This document shows positions 1 to 7,145 of a stretch of 64,000 nucleotides of DNA, piece after piece. The notes beneath the pieces were generated by a model that worked only from the letters and a program-made list of their open reading frames with translations, did no database searches and was not told where the DNA came from. The first letter of the stretch is position 1. Each line of letters opens with the position of its first letter. A program made the position numbers and the translations under genes. Source of the DNA: Polaribacter ponticola (lineage in GTDB: Bacteria; Bacteroidota; Bacteroidia; Flavobacteriales; Flavobacteriaceae); assembly GCF_026191475.2 (NCBI RefSeq), contig NZ_JAOSLC020000002.1, forward strand, positions 310,001 to 374,000. The letters are read 5' to 3'.

Positions 1-556
1 GAGTTACTTCAACAGATTGCAAAAGAGGCACAAAACGTTCTTTATCTCTTTTTCCTAAGACCTTAATAACACCACTAGATTTATTAACATTTTTTTCTTT
101 TAGATTAATTAATTCTGCTCTTCTTATCCCCGTAGAATAAAACAACTCTACAATTAATTTATCTCTTACAGACTCAAAACTATCTAACTCATCAATTTTA
201 TCAATAACTAAATTAATTTCTTTTGATGTAAATGGGACCTGTATTTTTTTAGTCTCTTTTAGGGCCTTGTGCTTAGACAAGGGGTTTATAAAAATCTGCT
301 CACTCTTTTGAAGAAATTTATAAAACGATTTTAAAGAACTTACTTTTCTATTAATTGTTCTATTTGAAACTTTACTTTCGACTAAATAAACAATCCAACT
401 TCTTATTTGATGGTAATTAACCTTTAATAGATCTTTCTCTTCGAATTCGATTATTATAAAACTCTTAAAATTAGCTAAGTCATTTTTATATGCTGTTATA
501 GTATGTACAGAATATTTTTTCTCTAACAATAAGTAGTCAAAAAATGAATCTATCAA
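1..556 (-). CDS. xerC: tyrosine recombinase XerC (3' end outside window)
   Basis: Site-specific tyrosine recombinase, which with XerD resolves chromosome dimers at dif. The reverse strand reads a SAM-like N-terminal core-binding domain (IDSFFDYLLLEKKYSVHTIT...), followed by the catalytic-domain start STGIRRAEL, which holds the first catalytic Arg, and later GVIKVLGKRDKERFVPL. The remaining catalytic residues (HxxR, Tyr) lie beyond position 1. There is no ATG near the N terminus; a TTG at 556 fits the usual start of the family, and the frame is closed by a stop about 27 codons-worth of bases or less upstream. It lies directly downstream of rpsU, separated by a terminator; rpsU-xerC adjacency is common in flavobacteria. 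The start is the least certain part. Confidence 0.85.
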   Translation of the reverse strand, partial: MIDSFFDYLLLEKKYSVHTITAYKNDLANFKSFIIIEFEEKDLLKVNYHQIRSWIVYLVESKVSNRTINRKVSSLKSFYKFLQKSEQIFINPLSKHKALKETKKIQVPFTSKEINLVIDKIDELDSFESVRDKLIVELFYSTGIRRAELINLKEKNVNKSSGVIKVLGKRDKERFVPLLQSVEVT

Positions 557-601
557 ATTATCTTTTATTAATTTAAGGTAAAACTACAAAAAATAGTGCA
601 T

Positions 602-637
602 AAAAAAATCTCGTAATGAAAATTCATTACGAGATTT
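602..637 (-). terminator. Rho-independent terminator of rpsU
   Basis: A perfect 14-bp inverted repeat (arms 606-619 and 624-637, loop of 4) starts 21 nt past the rpsU stop. On the minus-strand transcript the second arm runs into a T-rich tract (602-608). It separates rpsU from xerC and suggests that rpsU is mostly a single-gene transcript. Confidence 0.8.
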
Positions 638-658
638 AAATTTTAAAAAGTGGTATTA

Positions 659-856
659 CTAACCTACTTCTTCTTGTGTTCTTAAACGTTGAACGTAAGA
701 AGCTTTAATTCTTTGAGCTCTATTAGCTACTGAAGGTTTAGTAAAGTTCTTTCTAGCACGTAAGTTTTTCATCGTTTTAGTACGATCGAATTTTCTTTTA
801 TAACGTTTTAAAGCTCTATCGATATTCTCTCCTTCTTTTACAGGTATAATTAACAT
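659..856 (-). CDS. rpsU: 30S ribosomal protein bS21
   Basis: Small-subunit protein bS21, 65 residues, the normal size in Bacteroidota. The sequence begins MLIIPVKEGENIDRALKRYK and stays basic throughout, as in the family. In Bacteroidota, bS21 with bS18 and bS6 sequesters the 3' tail of 16S rRNA, so Shine-Dalgarno pairing is normally not used. This gene is an exception: it has a long Shine-Dalgarno at 864-874 with ideal spacing, a good promoter at 932-961 and its own terminator at 602-637. From this arrangement I infer translational autoregulation, in which ribosomes lacking bS21 have a free anti-SD and preferentially translate rpsU. Identification is certain; regulation is inferred from known family behaviour. 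Confidence 0.97.
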   Translation of the reverse strand: MLIIPVKEGENIDRALKRYKRKFDRTKTMKNLRARKNFTKPSVANRAQRIKASYVQRLRTQEEVG

Positions 857-863
857 AAGTTGG

Positions 864-874
864 CACCTCCCTTC
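864..874 (-). promoter_or_regulatory. extended Shine-Dalgarno of rpsU
   Basis: The minus strand reads GAAGGGAGGTG, 7 nt before the rpsU ATG. It can pair with the 16S 3' end (anti-SD CACCTCCTTTC) over 11 positions with one G-U pair. Other genes in this window mostly have A/T-rich leaders without such a motif, so this one decides the start codon and probably mediates feedback by bS21. Confidence 0.85.
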
Positions 875-931
875 ATAGTATCTTGCATATTTTGAATAGT
901 AATTAAACTATTGATTTTATTTTTTGGACTG

Positions 932-961
932 CAAATGTAATTACAAATTATGAAATGACAA
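932..961 (-). promoter_or_regulatory. rpsU promoter, Bacteroidota type
   Basis: On the minus strand TTG (959-961) is followed after exactly 19 nt by TACATTTG (932-939), matching the Bacteroidota consensus TTG-N19-TAnnTTTG at both elements. Transcription should start around 925, giving a leader of about 70 nt that includes the extended Shine-Dalgarno. Confidence 0.8.
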
Positions 962-1011
962 TTCATTAAATTAATTTATTTTACAAATGATAAATTAATC
1001 GATGTAGAAAG

Positions 1012-1057
1012 AATAAAAAATATCATTTCCGAAATTCAAAATTTCAAAAATGATATT
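1012..1057 (-). terminator. terminator after acyl-CoA dehydrogenase gene
   Basis: Nested inverted repeat: outer arms aatatcattt/aaatgatatt (1019-1028, 1048-1057), inner arms gaaatt/aatttc around 1031-1046. On the minus-strand transcript it is followed by a run of T (bases 1015-1020). It ends the symporter / HhH / acyl-CoA dehydrogenase run. Confidence 0.65.
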
Positions 1058-1098
1058 CTTAATTTTTATCCAACTTAACTAAATTGTACTAATTTATT

Positions 1099-2265
1099 TT
1101 AAGTTGCTGGTTTATACTCCTTATTATCTATTACCATTTTTGCGATAATCTCTTTTAATATTTCAGAAGTACCACCTCCAATAGGCCCCAATCTACTATC
1201 TCTTAACAAACGCGCCATTGGATAATCTTCCATATACCCATATCCTCCTAACATTTGTAGAGCATCATAAATTACTTCATCAGCCATCTTTGTAGACAAC
1301 AACTTAGACATACTAGCCTCTTTAACAACATATTGCCCATCATTCAAACGCTTAGTAATAGAATAATTATATTCCCTACACATATCTACTCTACTTGCCA
1401 TTTCTGCAATTTTGTGTCTTAAAACCTGAAATTTGTCTAATGATTTCCCAAAGGCTACTCTTTCTTGCATATATTTTAACGTATACTCAACTGCATATTC
1501 TGCTCTAGCATGTGCATTAACACCCATTATTAATCTTTCTAGTGCAAAATGCTGCATAATATAAGGAAAACCTTTCCCTTCTTCGCCCATTAAGTTTTCG
1601 ACGGGAATTTCTACGTTATCAAAAGCTATTTCTCCAGTATCAGATGCTCTCCAACCTAATTTATCTAATTTGGTAGCTGACACTCCTTTTGCTGCTCTAT
1701 CTACCACAAAAATACTGATTCCTTTATATTTATCTGAAGGATCTGTTTTTGCAGCAACAACTAAATAATCTGAATAAATTCCGTTTGTAATGAACGTTTT
1801 TGACCCGTTTAAAATATATTTATCTCCTTTTTTAATTGCTGTAGAACGCATTCCTGCAACATCAGAACCTCCAAAGGGCTCTGTAATACACAAGCAACCA
1901 ATCATATCTCCTTCTACACTTGGAGTTAAATATTTATTTTTAATAAAATCATCACCTTCTTTATTTAGATGTGTCATTGCTAAATATTCATGAGCCCACA
2001 TTGCAGCTGCAAATCCTCCTGAATTTATCTTTTGCAGTTCTTCTAAGAAAATTACTGTGTAAAAAAGATCTAAACCCATTCCACCAAATTCTTCTGGAGT
2101 ATTTAAACCAAAATAACCCATTTCTCCGAATTTCTTCCAAATGAAACGTTCTATAGTTCCTGTTTCTTCCCATTTATCAATATGAGGAACTACTTCTTTT
2201 TGTAAAAATTCTTTAAAACTTGCACGAAATACTTCATGCTCTTCAGTAAAATACATACTGTTCAT
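1099..2265 (-). CDS. acyl-CoA dehydrogenase
   Basis: FAD-dependent acyl-CoA dehydrogenase of 388 residues, full family length, catalysing alpha-beta dehydrogenation of an acyl-CoA. Visible motifs: CITEPFGGSDVAGM (about 126-139, FAD/substrate signature), FITNGIYSDYLVV, RVAFGKSL and the C-terminal GGYGYMEDYPMARLLRDSR. The C-terminal position that carries the catalytic Glu in short/medium-chain enzymes is Gly (IGGGTSEI), while a Glu is present at about 243 in FALERL, the position used by long-chain and isovaleryl-CoA dehydrogenases. That suggests a long-chain or branched-chain type; the substrate is not determined. It follows the HhH gene by 19 nt, so they are probably co-transcribed. Start ATG at 2265 (an in-frame ATG three codons later is possible). 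Confidence 0.92.
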   Translation of the reverse strand: MNSMYFTEEHEVFRASFKEFLQKEVVPHIDKWEETGTIERFIWKKFGEMGYFGLNTPEEFGGMGLDLFYTVIFLEELQKINSGGFAAAMWAHEYLAMTHLNKEGDDFIKNKYLTPSVEGDMIGCLCITEPFGGSDVAGMRSTAIKKGDKYILNGSKTFITNGIYSDYLVVAAKTDPSDKYKGISIFVVDRAAKGVSATKLDKLGWRASDTGEIAFDNVEIPVENLMGEEGKGFPYIMQHFALERLIMGVNAHARAEYAVEYTLKYMQERVAFGKSLDKFQVLRHKIAEMASRVDMCREYNYSITKRLNDGQYVVKEASMSKLLSTKMADEVIYDALQMLGGYGYMEDYPMARLLRDSRLGPIGGGTSEILKEIIAKMVIDNKEYKPAT

Positions 2266-2284
2266 AAGCTAGTTAGTTGTTTGT

Positions 2285-3178
2285 TTATTCAGCTGACAAA
2301 TATAAGATTATTCTATCATATTTATCTAAAGGAAAGTCTTTGATATTTTTTAATTCTGATATGTTTTGAAGCTCAGCAACTTCATCTCTATAATTAAAAA
2401 TCCTCTTACAAAGTTCGTAATTTATATAAGGGTTTTTAAGTAGTTGTTTAAATTCAACTGTATTTACATTTATTTTTTGAATGATTGGTTTTTCAACAAT
2501 TTTAAAGGTTGATAAAACTTTTTCTACAACTTCTTTTTCTAAACCCCAAACTTCGAATAATTGACTCTCTAAAGAAAACCCTTGAAGTTTTGTTCGATAT
2601 TTAATTATTCTTTTTGAAAATGCTGAACCAATACCACTTATAGTTTTAAAATCTTCTGCAGAAGCTTTATTGATATCTGTTGTAGAAACTACTATTTTTT
2701 TATTTGCATTCTTATACTTATTAAAATTGTAATTATTTTTTCCCTTTTGTTGATTTCTTTTCACAACCCAATCTGGAAATTTAAAATAAGGTGAAATTTT
2801 ATTCAGTAAGCTATCAGAAATCTTAGTTACCTTTTGAAATTCTTGTTTAGAATTTACAAATTTATTAGTTTTTCTAAAAGCCAGAAGCCTGTCGATTTCT
2901 TTTAAAGACATTCCTAACTGTTCTCCCTTATAATCTGTAATGTAGTTTGGATTAAATGGATAAATTTTAGGTTTTCTATTTTCAATTTCTATTGCTTTTA
3001 AGCTATCTATTTGTTTTTGAAAAGCTAATAATTTTGGTTGATTTATATCATCTGTTTCATCTAAAAAAAAGACATCAGAAAAAATTAATACTTGGAGAAC
3101 TATTATGAGTAGCACCAACAAAAAAACCCCATTTCTTTGGCTTTTATTATACCAGAAATGGGATTTAAATATTTTCAT
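2285..3178 (-). CDS. membrane-anchored helix-hairpin-helix (ComEA-like) protein
   Basis: 297 residues. One N-terminal transmembrane segment (about 17-38), a charged linker, then three helix-hairpin-helix modules: about 80-125, about 165-200 (INKASAEDFKTISGIGSAFSKRI, residues given in part) and about 235-290. HhH modules bind DNA non-specifically; in ComEA they act in DNA uptake, but this protein is longer than ComEA and its role in flavobacteria is unproven. It begins 10 nt after the stop of the symporter gene and ends 19 nt before the acyl-CoA dehydrogenase start, so the three are likely one transcript without an obvious shared pathway. The coding region contains an intact run of eight T near 3063-3070. 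Confidence 0.82.
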   Translation of the reverse strand: MKIFKSHFWYNKSQRNGVFLLVLLIIVLQVLIFSDVFFLDETDDINQPKLLAFQKQIDSLKAIEIENRKPKIYPFNPNYITDYKGEQLGMSLKEIDRLLAFRKTNKFVNSKQEFQKVTKISDSLLNKISPYFKFPDWVVKRNQQKGKNNYNFNKYKNANKKIVVSTTDINKASAEDFKTISGIGSAFSKRIIKYRTKLQGFSLESQLFEVWGLEKEVVEKVLSTFKIVEKPIIQKINVNTVEFKQLLKNPYINYELCKRIFNYRDEVAELQNISELKNIKDFPLDKYDRIILYLSAE

Positions 3179-3188
3179 AAATTATTTT

Positions 3189-4814
3189 TTATGCTTTCAT
3201 TGTTTTAATAGCATCTGTATATCTTTTTAATTGTTTTTTAACAACTGGGAATAAGAAATACAATCCAATCATATTAGGAAACACCATTGCAAAAATCATT
3301 GCATCAGAGAAATCCCAAATAGATTTCATACTAGCAGCTGCTCCAATAACTACAAATAATAAGAATAATAATTTGTATGTTAAATCCGCTTTTTTACCTC
3401 TACCAAATAAAAATTTCCATGACTGTAAACCATAATAAGACCAAGATATCATTGTTGAAACCGCAAACAAAACAACTGCAACAGTTAAAAACACATTAGA
3501 ATAAGGGATATATGCCGCAAATGCTTTTGATGTAATTCCTGCTCCTTCATAAGCAACACCATCTATCATCACAGCTCCTGCTCCATCTCCTCCGTACTGG
3601 AAAATTGTAGCACCAGATGCATCACCACCAAAATTAAAAATAATAATAACTAAAGCAGTCATTGTACAAATTACAACAGTATCTATAAAAGGCTCTAATA
3701 AAGCTACTAAACCTTCAGAAGCTGAGTATTTAGTTTTAACAGCTGAGTGTGCAATAGAAGCAGAACCTGCTCCAGCTTCATTCGAAAAAGCTGCTCTTTT
3801 AAACCCTACCAATAAAACACCTATAAAACCTCCAACACCAATTGCAGTTGGATTAAATGCTTCTTTAAAAATTAAAGCAAAAGCATCATCTACTAAAGAG
3901 AAGTTTGCTCCTAGAATATACAAACAAGCCAACAAATACATTACAGCCATTAATGGCACAACTTTTTCTGTAACTTGAGCTATTCTCTTGATACCTCCAA
4001 TAATTATAATACCTACTAAAATAGCTAAAACAACACCAATTATTGCTCCAGCAGCAGTACTTTCTAACCCTAATAATTCTTTTAAAACTACAGTGGCTTG
4101 ATTAGATTGAGCAGCATTCCCTCCTCCAAAAGATCCTCCAATACAAAAGATTGCAAAAATTACCGCTGCAACTTTACCAATCATTTCAAAACCTCTTTCT
4201 TTTAAACCTTTACTTATATAATACATAGGTCCTCCATAAATAGTACCATCTTCTCCAACATCTCTATATTGAACACCTAATGTACATTCAACAAATTTTG
4301 TTGACATTCCTAATAACCCACATATAACCATCCAAAATGTTGCTCCTGGACCACCTAATGCGATTGCTAATGCAACACCAGCAATATTACCATTACCTAC
4401 TGTTCCGGAAACAGCAGTTGCTAAAGCCTGGAAATGTGTAACTTCACCTTCTTCACTTTCATCTCTAATAGTATCTGCAATATCTCCATCAATAGCTAAC
4501 TCAGAATTACCAGCTCCATGACCTTCATCTAATTCATCATACTTACCTCTTACAACATTAATTGCAGTTTTAAAATGGAAAATATTTGGAAACTTAAAAT
4601 ATAATGTAAAAAACAAGGCACTTCCTACTAGTAAAACTAATACAAAAGGAATTTCTAAACTATCGCTTTTATAGATTGGAAAGAAAATTATATCGTTAAA
4701 AAAAGATGAAATTGGCTGAAAAGCCTCGTCAATTTTCTGATCTAATCCTTTTTCTTGTGCAAATGTTAACATTGGAATTGCTAATAAAAGCAACGAAAGA
4801 AGTTTTTTCTTCAT
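3189..4814 (-). CDS. alanine/sodium symporter, AGCS family
   Basis: 541-residue amino acid:cation symporter. An N-terminal hydrophobic segment resembling a signal sequence (MKKKLLSLLLLAIPMLTFAQ) precedes the transporter, followed by about 10-11 membrane segments. Family signatures include the long Gly-rich stretch AVSGTVGNGNIAGVALAI, GGSFGGGNAAQSNQ and FSNEAGAGSASIAHSA, which form the sodium and substrate site in AGCS proteins. An N-terminal extension of about 50 residues with an apparent signal is common in Bacteroidota members. It is the first gene of the run that continues into the HhH and acyl-CoA dehydrogenase genes. The substrate is most likely alanine or glycine by family; the sequence alone does not settle it. 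Confidence 0.9.
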   Translation of the reverse strand: MKKKLLSLLLLAIPMLTFAQEKGLDQKIDEAFQPISSFFNDIIFFPIYKSDSLEIPFVLVLLVGSALFFTLYFKFPNIFHFKTAINVVRGKYDELDEGHGAGNSELAIDGDIADTIRDESEEGEVTHFQALATAVSGTVGNGNIAGVALAIALGGPGATFWMVICGLLGMSTKFVECTLGVQYRDVGEDGTIYGGPMYYISKGLKERGFEMIGKVAAVIFAIFCIGGSFGGGNAAQSNQATVVLKELLGLESTAAGAIIGVVLAILVGIIIIGGIKRIAQVTEKVVPLMAVMYLLACLYILGANFSLVDDAFALIFKEAFNPTAIGVGGFIGVLLVGFKRAAFSNEAGAGSASIAHSAVKTKYSASEGLVALLEPFIDTVVICTMTALVIIIFNFGGDASGATIFQYGGDGAGAVMIDGVAYEGAGITSKAFAAYIPYSNVFLTVAVVLFAVSTMISWSYYGLQSWKFLFGRGKKADLTYKLLFLLFVVIGAAASMKSIWDFSDAMIFAMVFPNMIGLYFLFPVVKKQLKRYTDAIKTMKA

Positions 4815-4902
4815 GATATTTTATTGTTAGTTTTTCAATTAGTAAAGCGCAATATCATAAAAAAATGAAGTTTTGACAACTTTTGAGCGTTAAAAGTGAT
4901 TT

Positions 4903-5802
4903 TTATATTAACGTTTCTTTAAATTTCTGTAAATCTTCTTTAAAAGATTTTGGATAAAAATTAAGCTCTTTATTTGTTTTGGTTAAATTAAAACCAGTTT
5001 TTGCTGGTCTTGGCGCTATCTGATTTAAAGTGGAAGTAGAAATAGGCTTTATCAAACTTTTATCTAAGTTGAAAGTAGCTGCTATTTGTTGCGCTATTTC
5101 ATAAACACTTAAAAGGGTATTTGAAGAAATATGATAAATACCTTGCGCTTTTTTATCCATAGAAATTTTACAAGCAAGCGCTAAATCTTCTACATATGTT
5201 GGCGCTCTATATTGATCGTTTACAATTGTAATTTCTTTTTTGTCTTCTAACATTTGCTTAACCCAAAGAACAATGTTACTTCTACTCATATCAAACACTT
5301 TACCATATACCAAAATTGTTCTAATAATAGTAAAGTCTATTTTAGATTTTACTAAAACCTCTTCAGACTTTAATTTCGATAGTCCGTAATAACTTAAAGG
5401 GTTTGCTGTATCAGTTTCTTTATAGTTTCCTTTTACTCCATCAAAAATAAAATCTGTAGAAAGATGAATTAAATGAGCATTTATTTCATTAGAAACTTCA
5501 GCTAACCATTTTACAACTGTTACATTTAACAAATCACAATTTTCTTTATTATTTTCGCAATCATCAACTTGCGTCATTGCAGCTGTGTTAATAATAAAGT
5601 TTGGTTGAATGCATTGTAATTGGCTTTTTAAATTTGGTTCTTCTGTAATATCTATACTTACATAGTTAAAATCATCTCTACCACTTCTATTTTTTCCTCT
5701 TGAAAAACCAAAAATTTGATACTTCTCTTTTTCTTTAAGCAATAAGTTTAATAAAGATTGCCCTAACAATCCATTGCTACCAGTAATAACTACTTTTATC
5801 AT
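4903..5802 (-). CDS. SDR-family dTDP-4-dehydrorhamnose reductase-like protein
   Basis: 299-residue extended short-chain dehydrogenase of the RmlD_sub_bind type. The nucleotide-binding GSNGLLGQS lies at 8-16, the catalytic Tyr-Lys pair in YYGLSKLKSEE (about 148-158), with NTAAMTQVDDCE as the usual RmlD-type central motif. RmlD makes dTDP-L-rhamnose, but no rmlA, rmlB or rmlC is present here, so it may reduce another nucleotide sugar. It begins 1 nt after the K+ channel gene, making it the last gene of the PspC / channel / SDR run. Confidence 0.82.
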   Translation of the reverse strand: MIKVVITGSNGLLGQSLLNLLLKEKEKYQIFGFSRGKNRSGRDDFNYVSIDITEEPNLKSQLQCIQPNFIINTAAMTQVDDCENNKENCDLLNVTVVKWLAEVSNEINAHLIHLSTDFIFDGVKGNYKETDTANPLSYYGLSKLKSEEVLVKSKIDFTIIRTILVYGKVFDMSRSNIVLWVKQMLEDKKEITIVNDQYRAPTYVEDLALACKISMDKKAQGIYHISSNTLLSVYEIAQQIAATFNLDKSLIKPISTSTLNQIAPRPAKTGFNLTKTNKELNFYPKSFKEDLQKFKETLI

Positions 5803-5803
5803 C

Positions 5804-6802
5804 TTAGAATAATTGCCTTAGTTTTGTAATTTGTTCTGGTCTACCTAAAACTATTAAATGAGAATCTTTAATAAGAATTGAATCTGCCTCCGGATTTATA
5901 ATATAATCTTTATCCGGATTTTTAAACCCGATTACCGTACAACCTGTTTGTCTTCGTAAATCTAAATCTAAAATTGTTTTATTCAAATATTTTTTAGGCA
6001 ACTCATTTACATCGATTTCCTCTAAATTTGCTGTTGTTTCACCTTCTATAGTAAGTCTATCTACAAACTCTATAACATCTGGTGTGGTAACTAAAGACGC
6101 CATGTGATTACCTCCTAATTTATCTGGCATAATCACATTATCCGCTCCTGCAATTTTTAACTTACTATATGAACTCTCTTTAGATGCCCTACTTATAATA
6201 GTACAATGAGCATTTAATTGTCTTGCACTTAAAACTACAAATAAATTATCTGCATCCGAAGGTAAAGCAGTTATTAGATTAGCTGCTTTTTTAATTCCAG
6301 CGTTTAACAAAACCTCATCTGTAGTAGCATCTCCTTGAACATTAAGTATATCTTCTGAATCTAAAAAATCTATTATTTCTTTCTCATTTTCTATTACAAC
6401 AAATTTTTTATTATAATTTCTAAGTTTTAAAATTGCTTGTTTTCCATTTCTACCATATCCACAAACAATAGTATGCCCTTCTAATTTACCTATTTGTTTT
6501 TCCACTTTTTTATGTTTAAAATGATCAAATAATTTTCCACTAACTAAATATTCTGAAAACGCAGAAACTGCATAACCAAAAACCGTAATACTTGTTAAAA
6601 TTAAAAAAATTGTAAACACCTTCTCTTCTGGAGAAAAAGGTCTAACTTCTCCAAAACCAACAGTAGTTACCGTAATAACGGTCATATACAAAGCATCTAC
6701 AAAAGAATAATGAGATAACCCCATATAACCAATAGTCCCTATTGACATAATAGAAGCAACTAAAACTAAAATTTTATTTATTTTGGAATCTAAAATTCTC
6801 AT
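5804..6802 (-). CDS. potassium channel with RCK (TrkA-N/TrkA-C) domains
   Basis: 332-residue ligand-gated K+ channel subunit of the MthK/Kch type. Two membrane segments (about 10-28 and 62-85) flank the pore loop with selectivity filter TVTTVGFGE (about 44-52). They are followed by an RCK/TrkA-N Rossmann domain (IVCGYGRNGK, about 112-121, ending near 235) and a TrkA-C domain (about 250-332). Opening is expected to respond to a cytoplasmic ligand such as Ca2+ or nucleotide, which cannot be read from sequence. It lies 2 nt after the PspC gene and 1 nt before the SDR gene, so the three are almost surely co-transcribed. Confidence 0.92.
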   Translation of the reverse strand: MRILDSKINKILVLVASIMSIGTIGYMGLSHYSFVDALYMTVITVTTVGFGEVRPFSPEEKVFTIFLILTSITVFGYAVSAFSEYLVSGKLFDHFKHKKVEKQIGKLEGHTIVCGYGRNGKQAILKLRNYNKKFVVIENEKEIIDFLDSEDILNVQGDATTDEVLLNAGIKKAANLITALPSDADNLFVVLSARQLNAHCTIISRASKESSYSKLKIAGADNVIMPDKLGGNHMASLVTTPDVIEFVDRLTIEGETTANLEEIDVNELPKKYLNKTILDLDLRRQTGCTVIGFKNPDKDYIINPEADSILIKDSHLIVLGRPEQITKLRQLF

Positions 6803-6804
6803 AA

Positions 6805-7032
6805 CTATAGATCAAAAACAGAGCTTCTTTTGGTGTAAATCATATCTTTTAATCTTAATAAAAAAGCCAAAGTTAAATATAACCCAAAAGACAAACCCAC
6901 AGTTACAAAAGAAATGTAAATAAAAAATATACGTACATTCTTAGCACGCATACCTAGCTTATCAGCAAATCTTGAGAAAACGCCAAACCCATGTCTTTCA
7001 AAAAAATGACGAAAAGAATGCATATTATTCAT
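6805..7032 (-). CDS. PspC-domain small membrane protein
   Basis: 75 residues. It begins around MHSFRHFFERHGFGVFSRFADKLGMRAKNVRIF (quoted here in pieces of the family pattern) and carries one membrane span at about 35-57, which matches the PspC domain of phage-shock proteins. In flavobacteria this short form commonly stands alone. First gene of the channel/SDR transcript, divergent from uvrA with about 110 bp between. A methionine four codons in is an alternative start. Role beyond membrane stress is unknown. Confidence 0.8.
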   Translation of the reverse strand: MNNMHSFRHFFERHGFGVFSRFADKLGMRAKNVRIFFIYISFVTVGLSFGLYLTLAFLLRLKDMIYTKRSSVFDL

Positions 7033-7113
7033 TAGTAGTTTCTATTAATTGCAAGATAGTATATTCTCTGTATTTGTTAAATACTTTTCAATCAAATTTG
7101 ATTTAATATTGAT

Positions 7114-7121
7114 TAACTTTG
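7114..7121 (+). promoter_or_regulatory. -7 element of uvrA promoter
   Basis: TAACTTTG fits TAnnTTTG exactly. A clear TTG at the -33 position is not seen. If used, transcription starts near 7128 and gives a leader of about 18 nt to the TTG start at 7146. It also argues against a TTG start at 7119, which lies inside this element. Confidence 0.5.
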
Positions 7122-7145
7122 CGTTTTTGCAAAAATCACCTTTAT

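Noticed and set aside
7119..7145. uvrA starting at TTG 7119
   Set aside because: This TTG is part of the TAACTTTG promoter element; the extra nine residues are not typical for UvrA.
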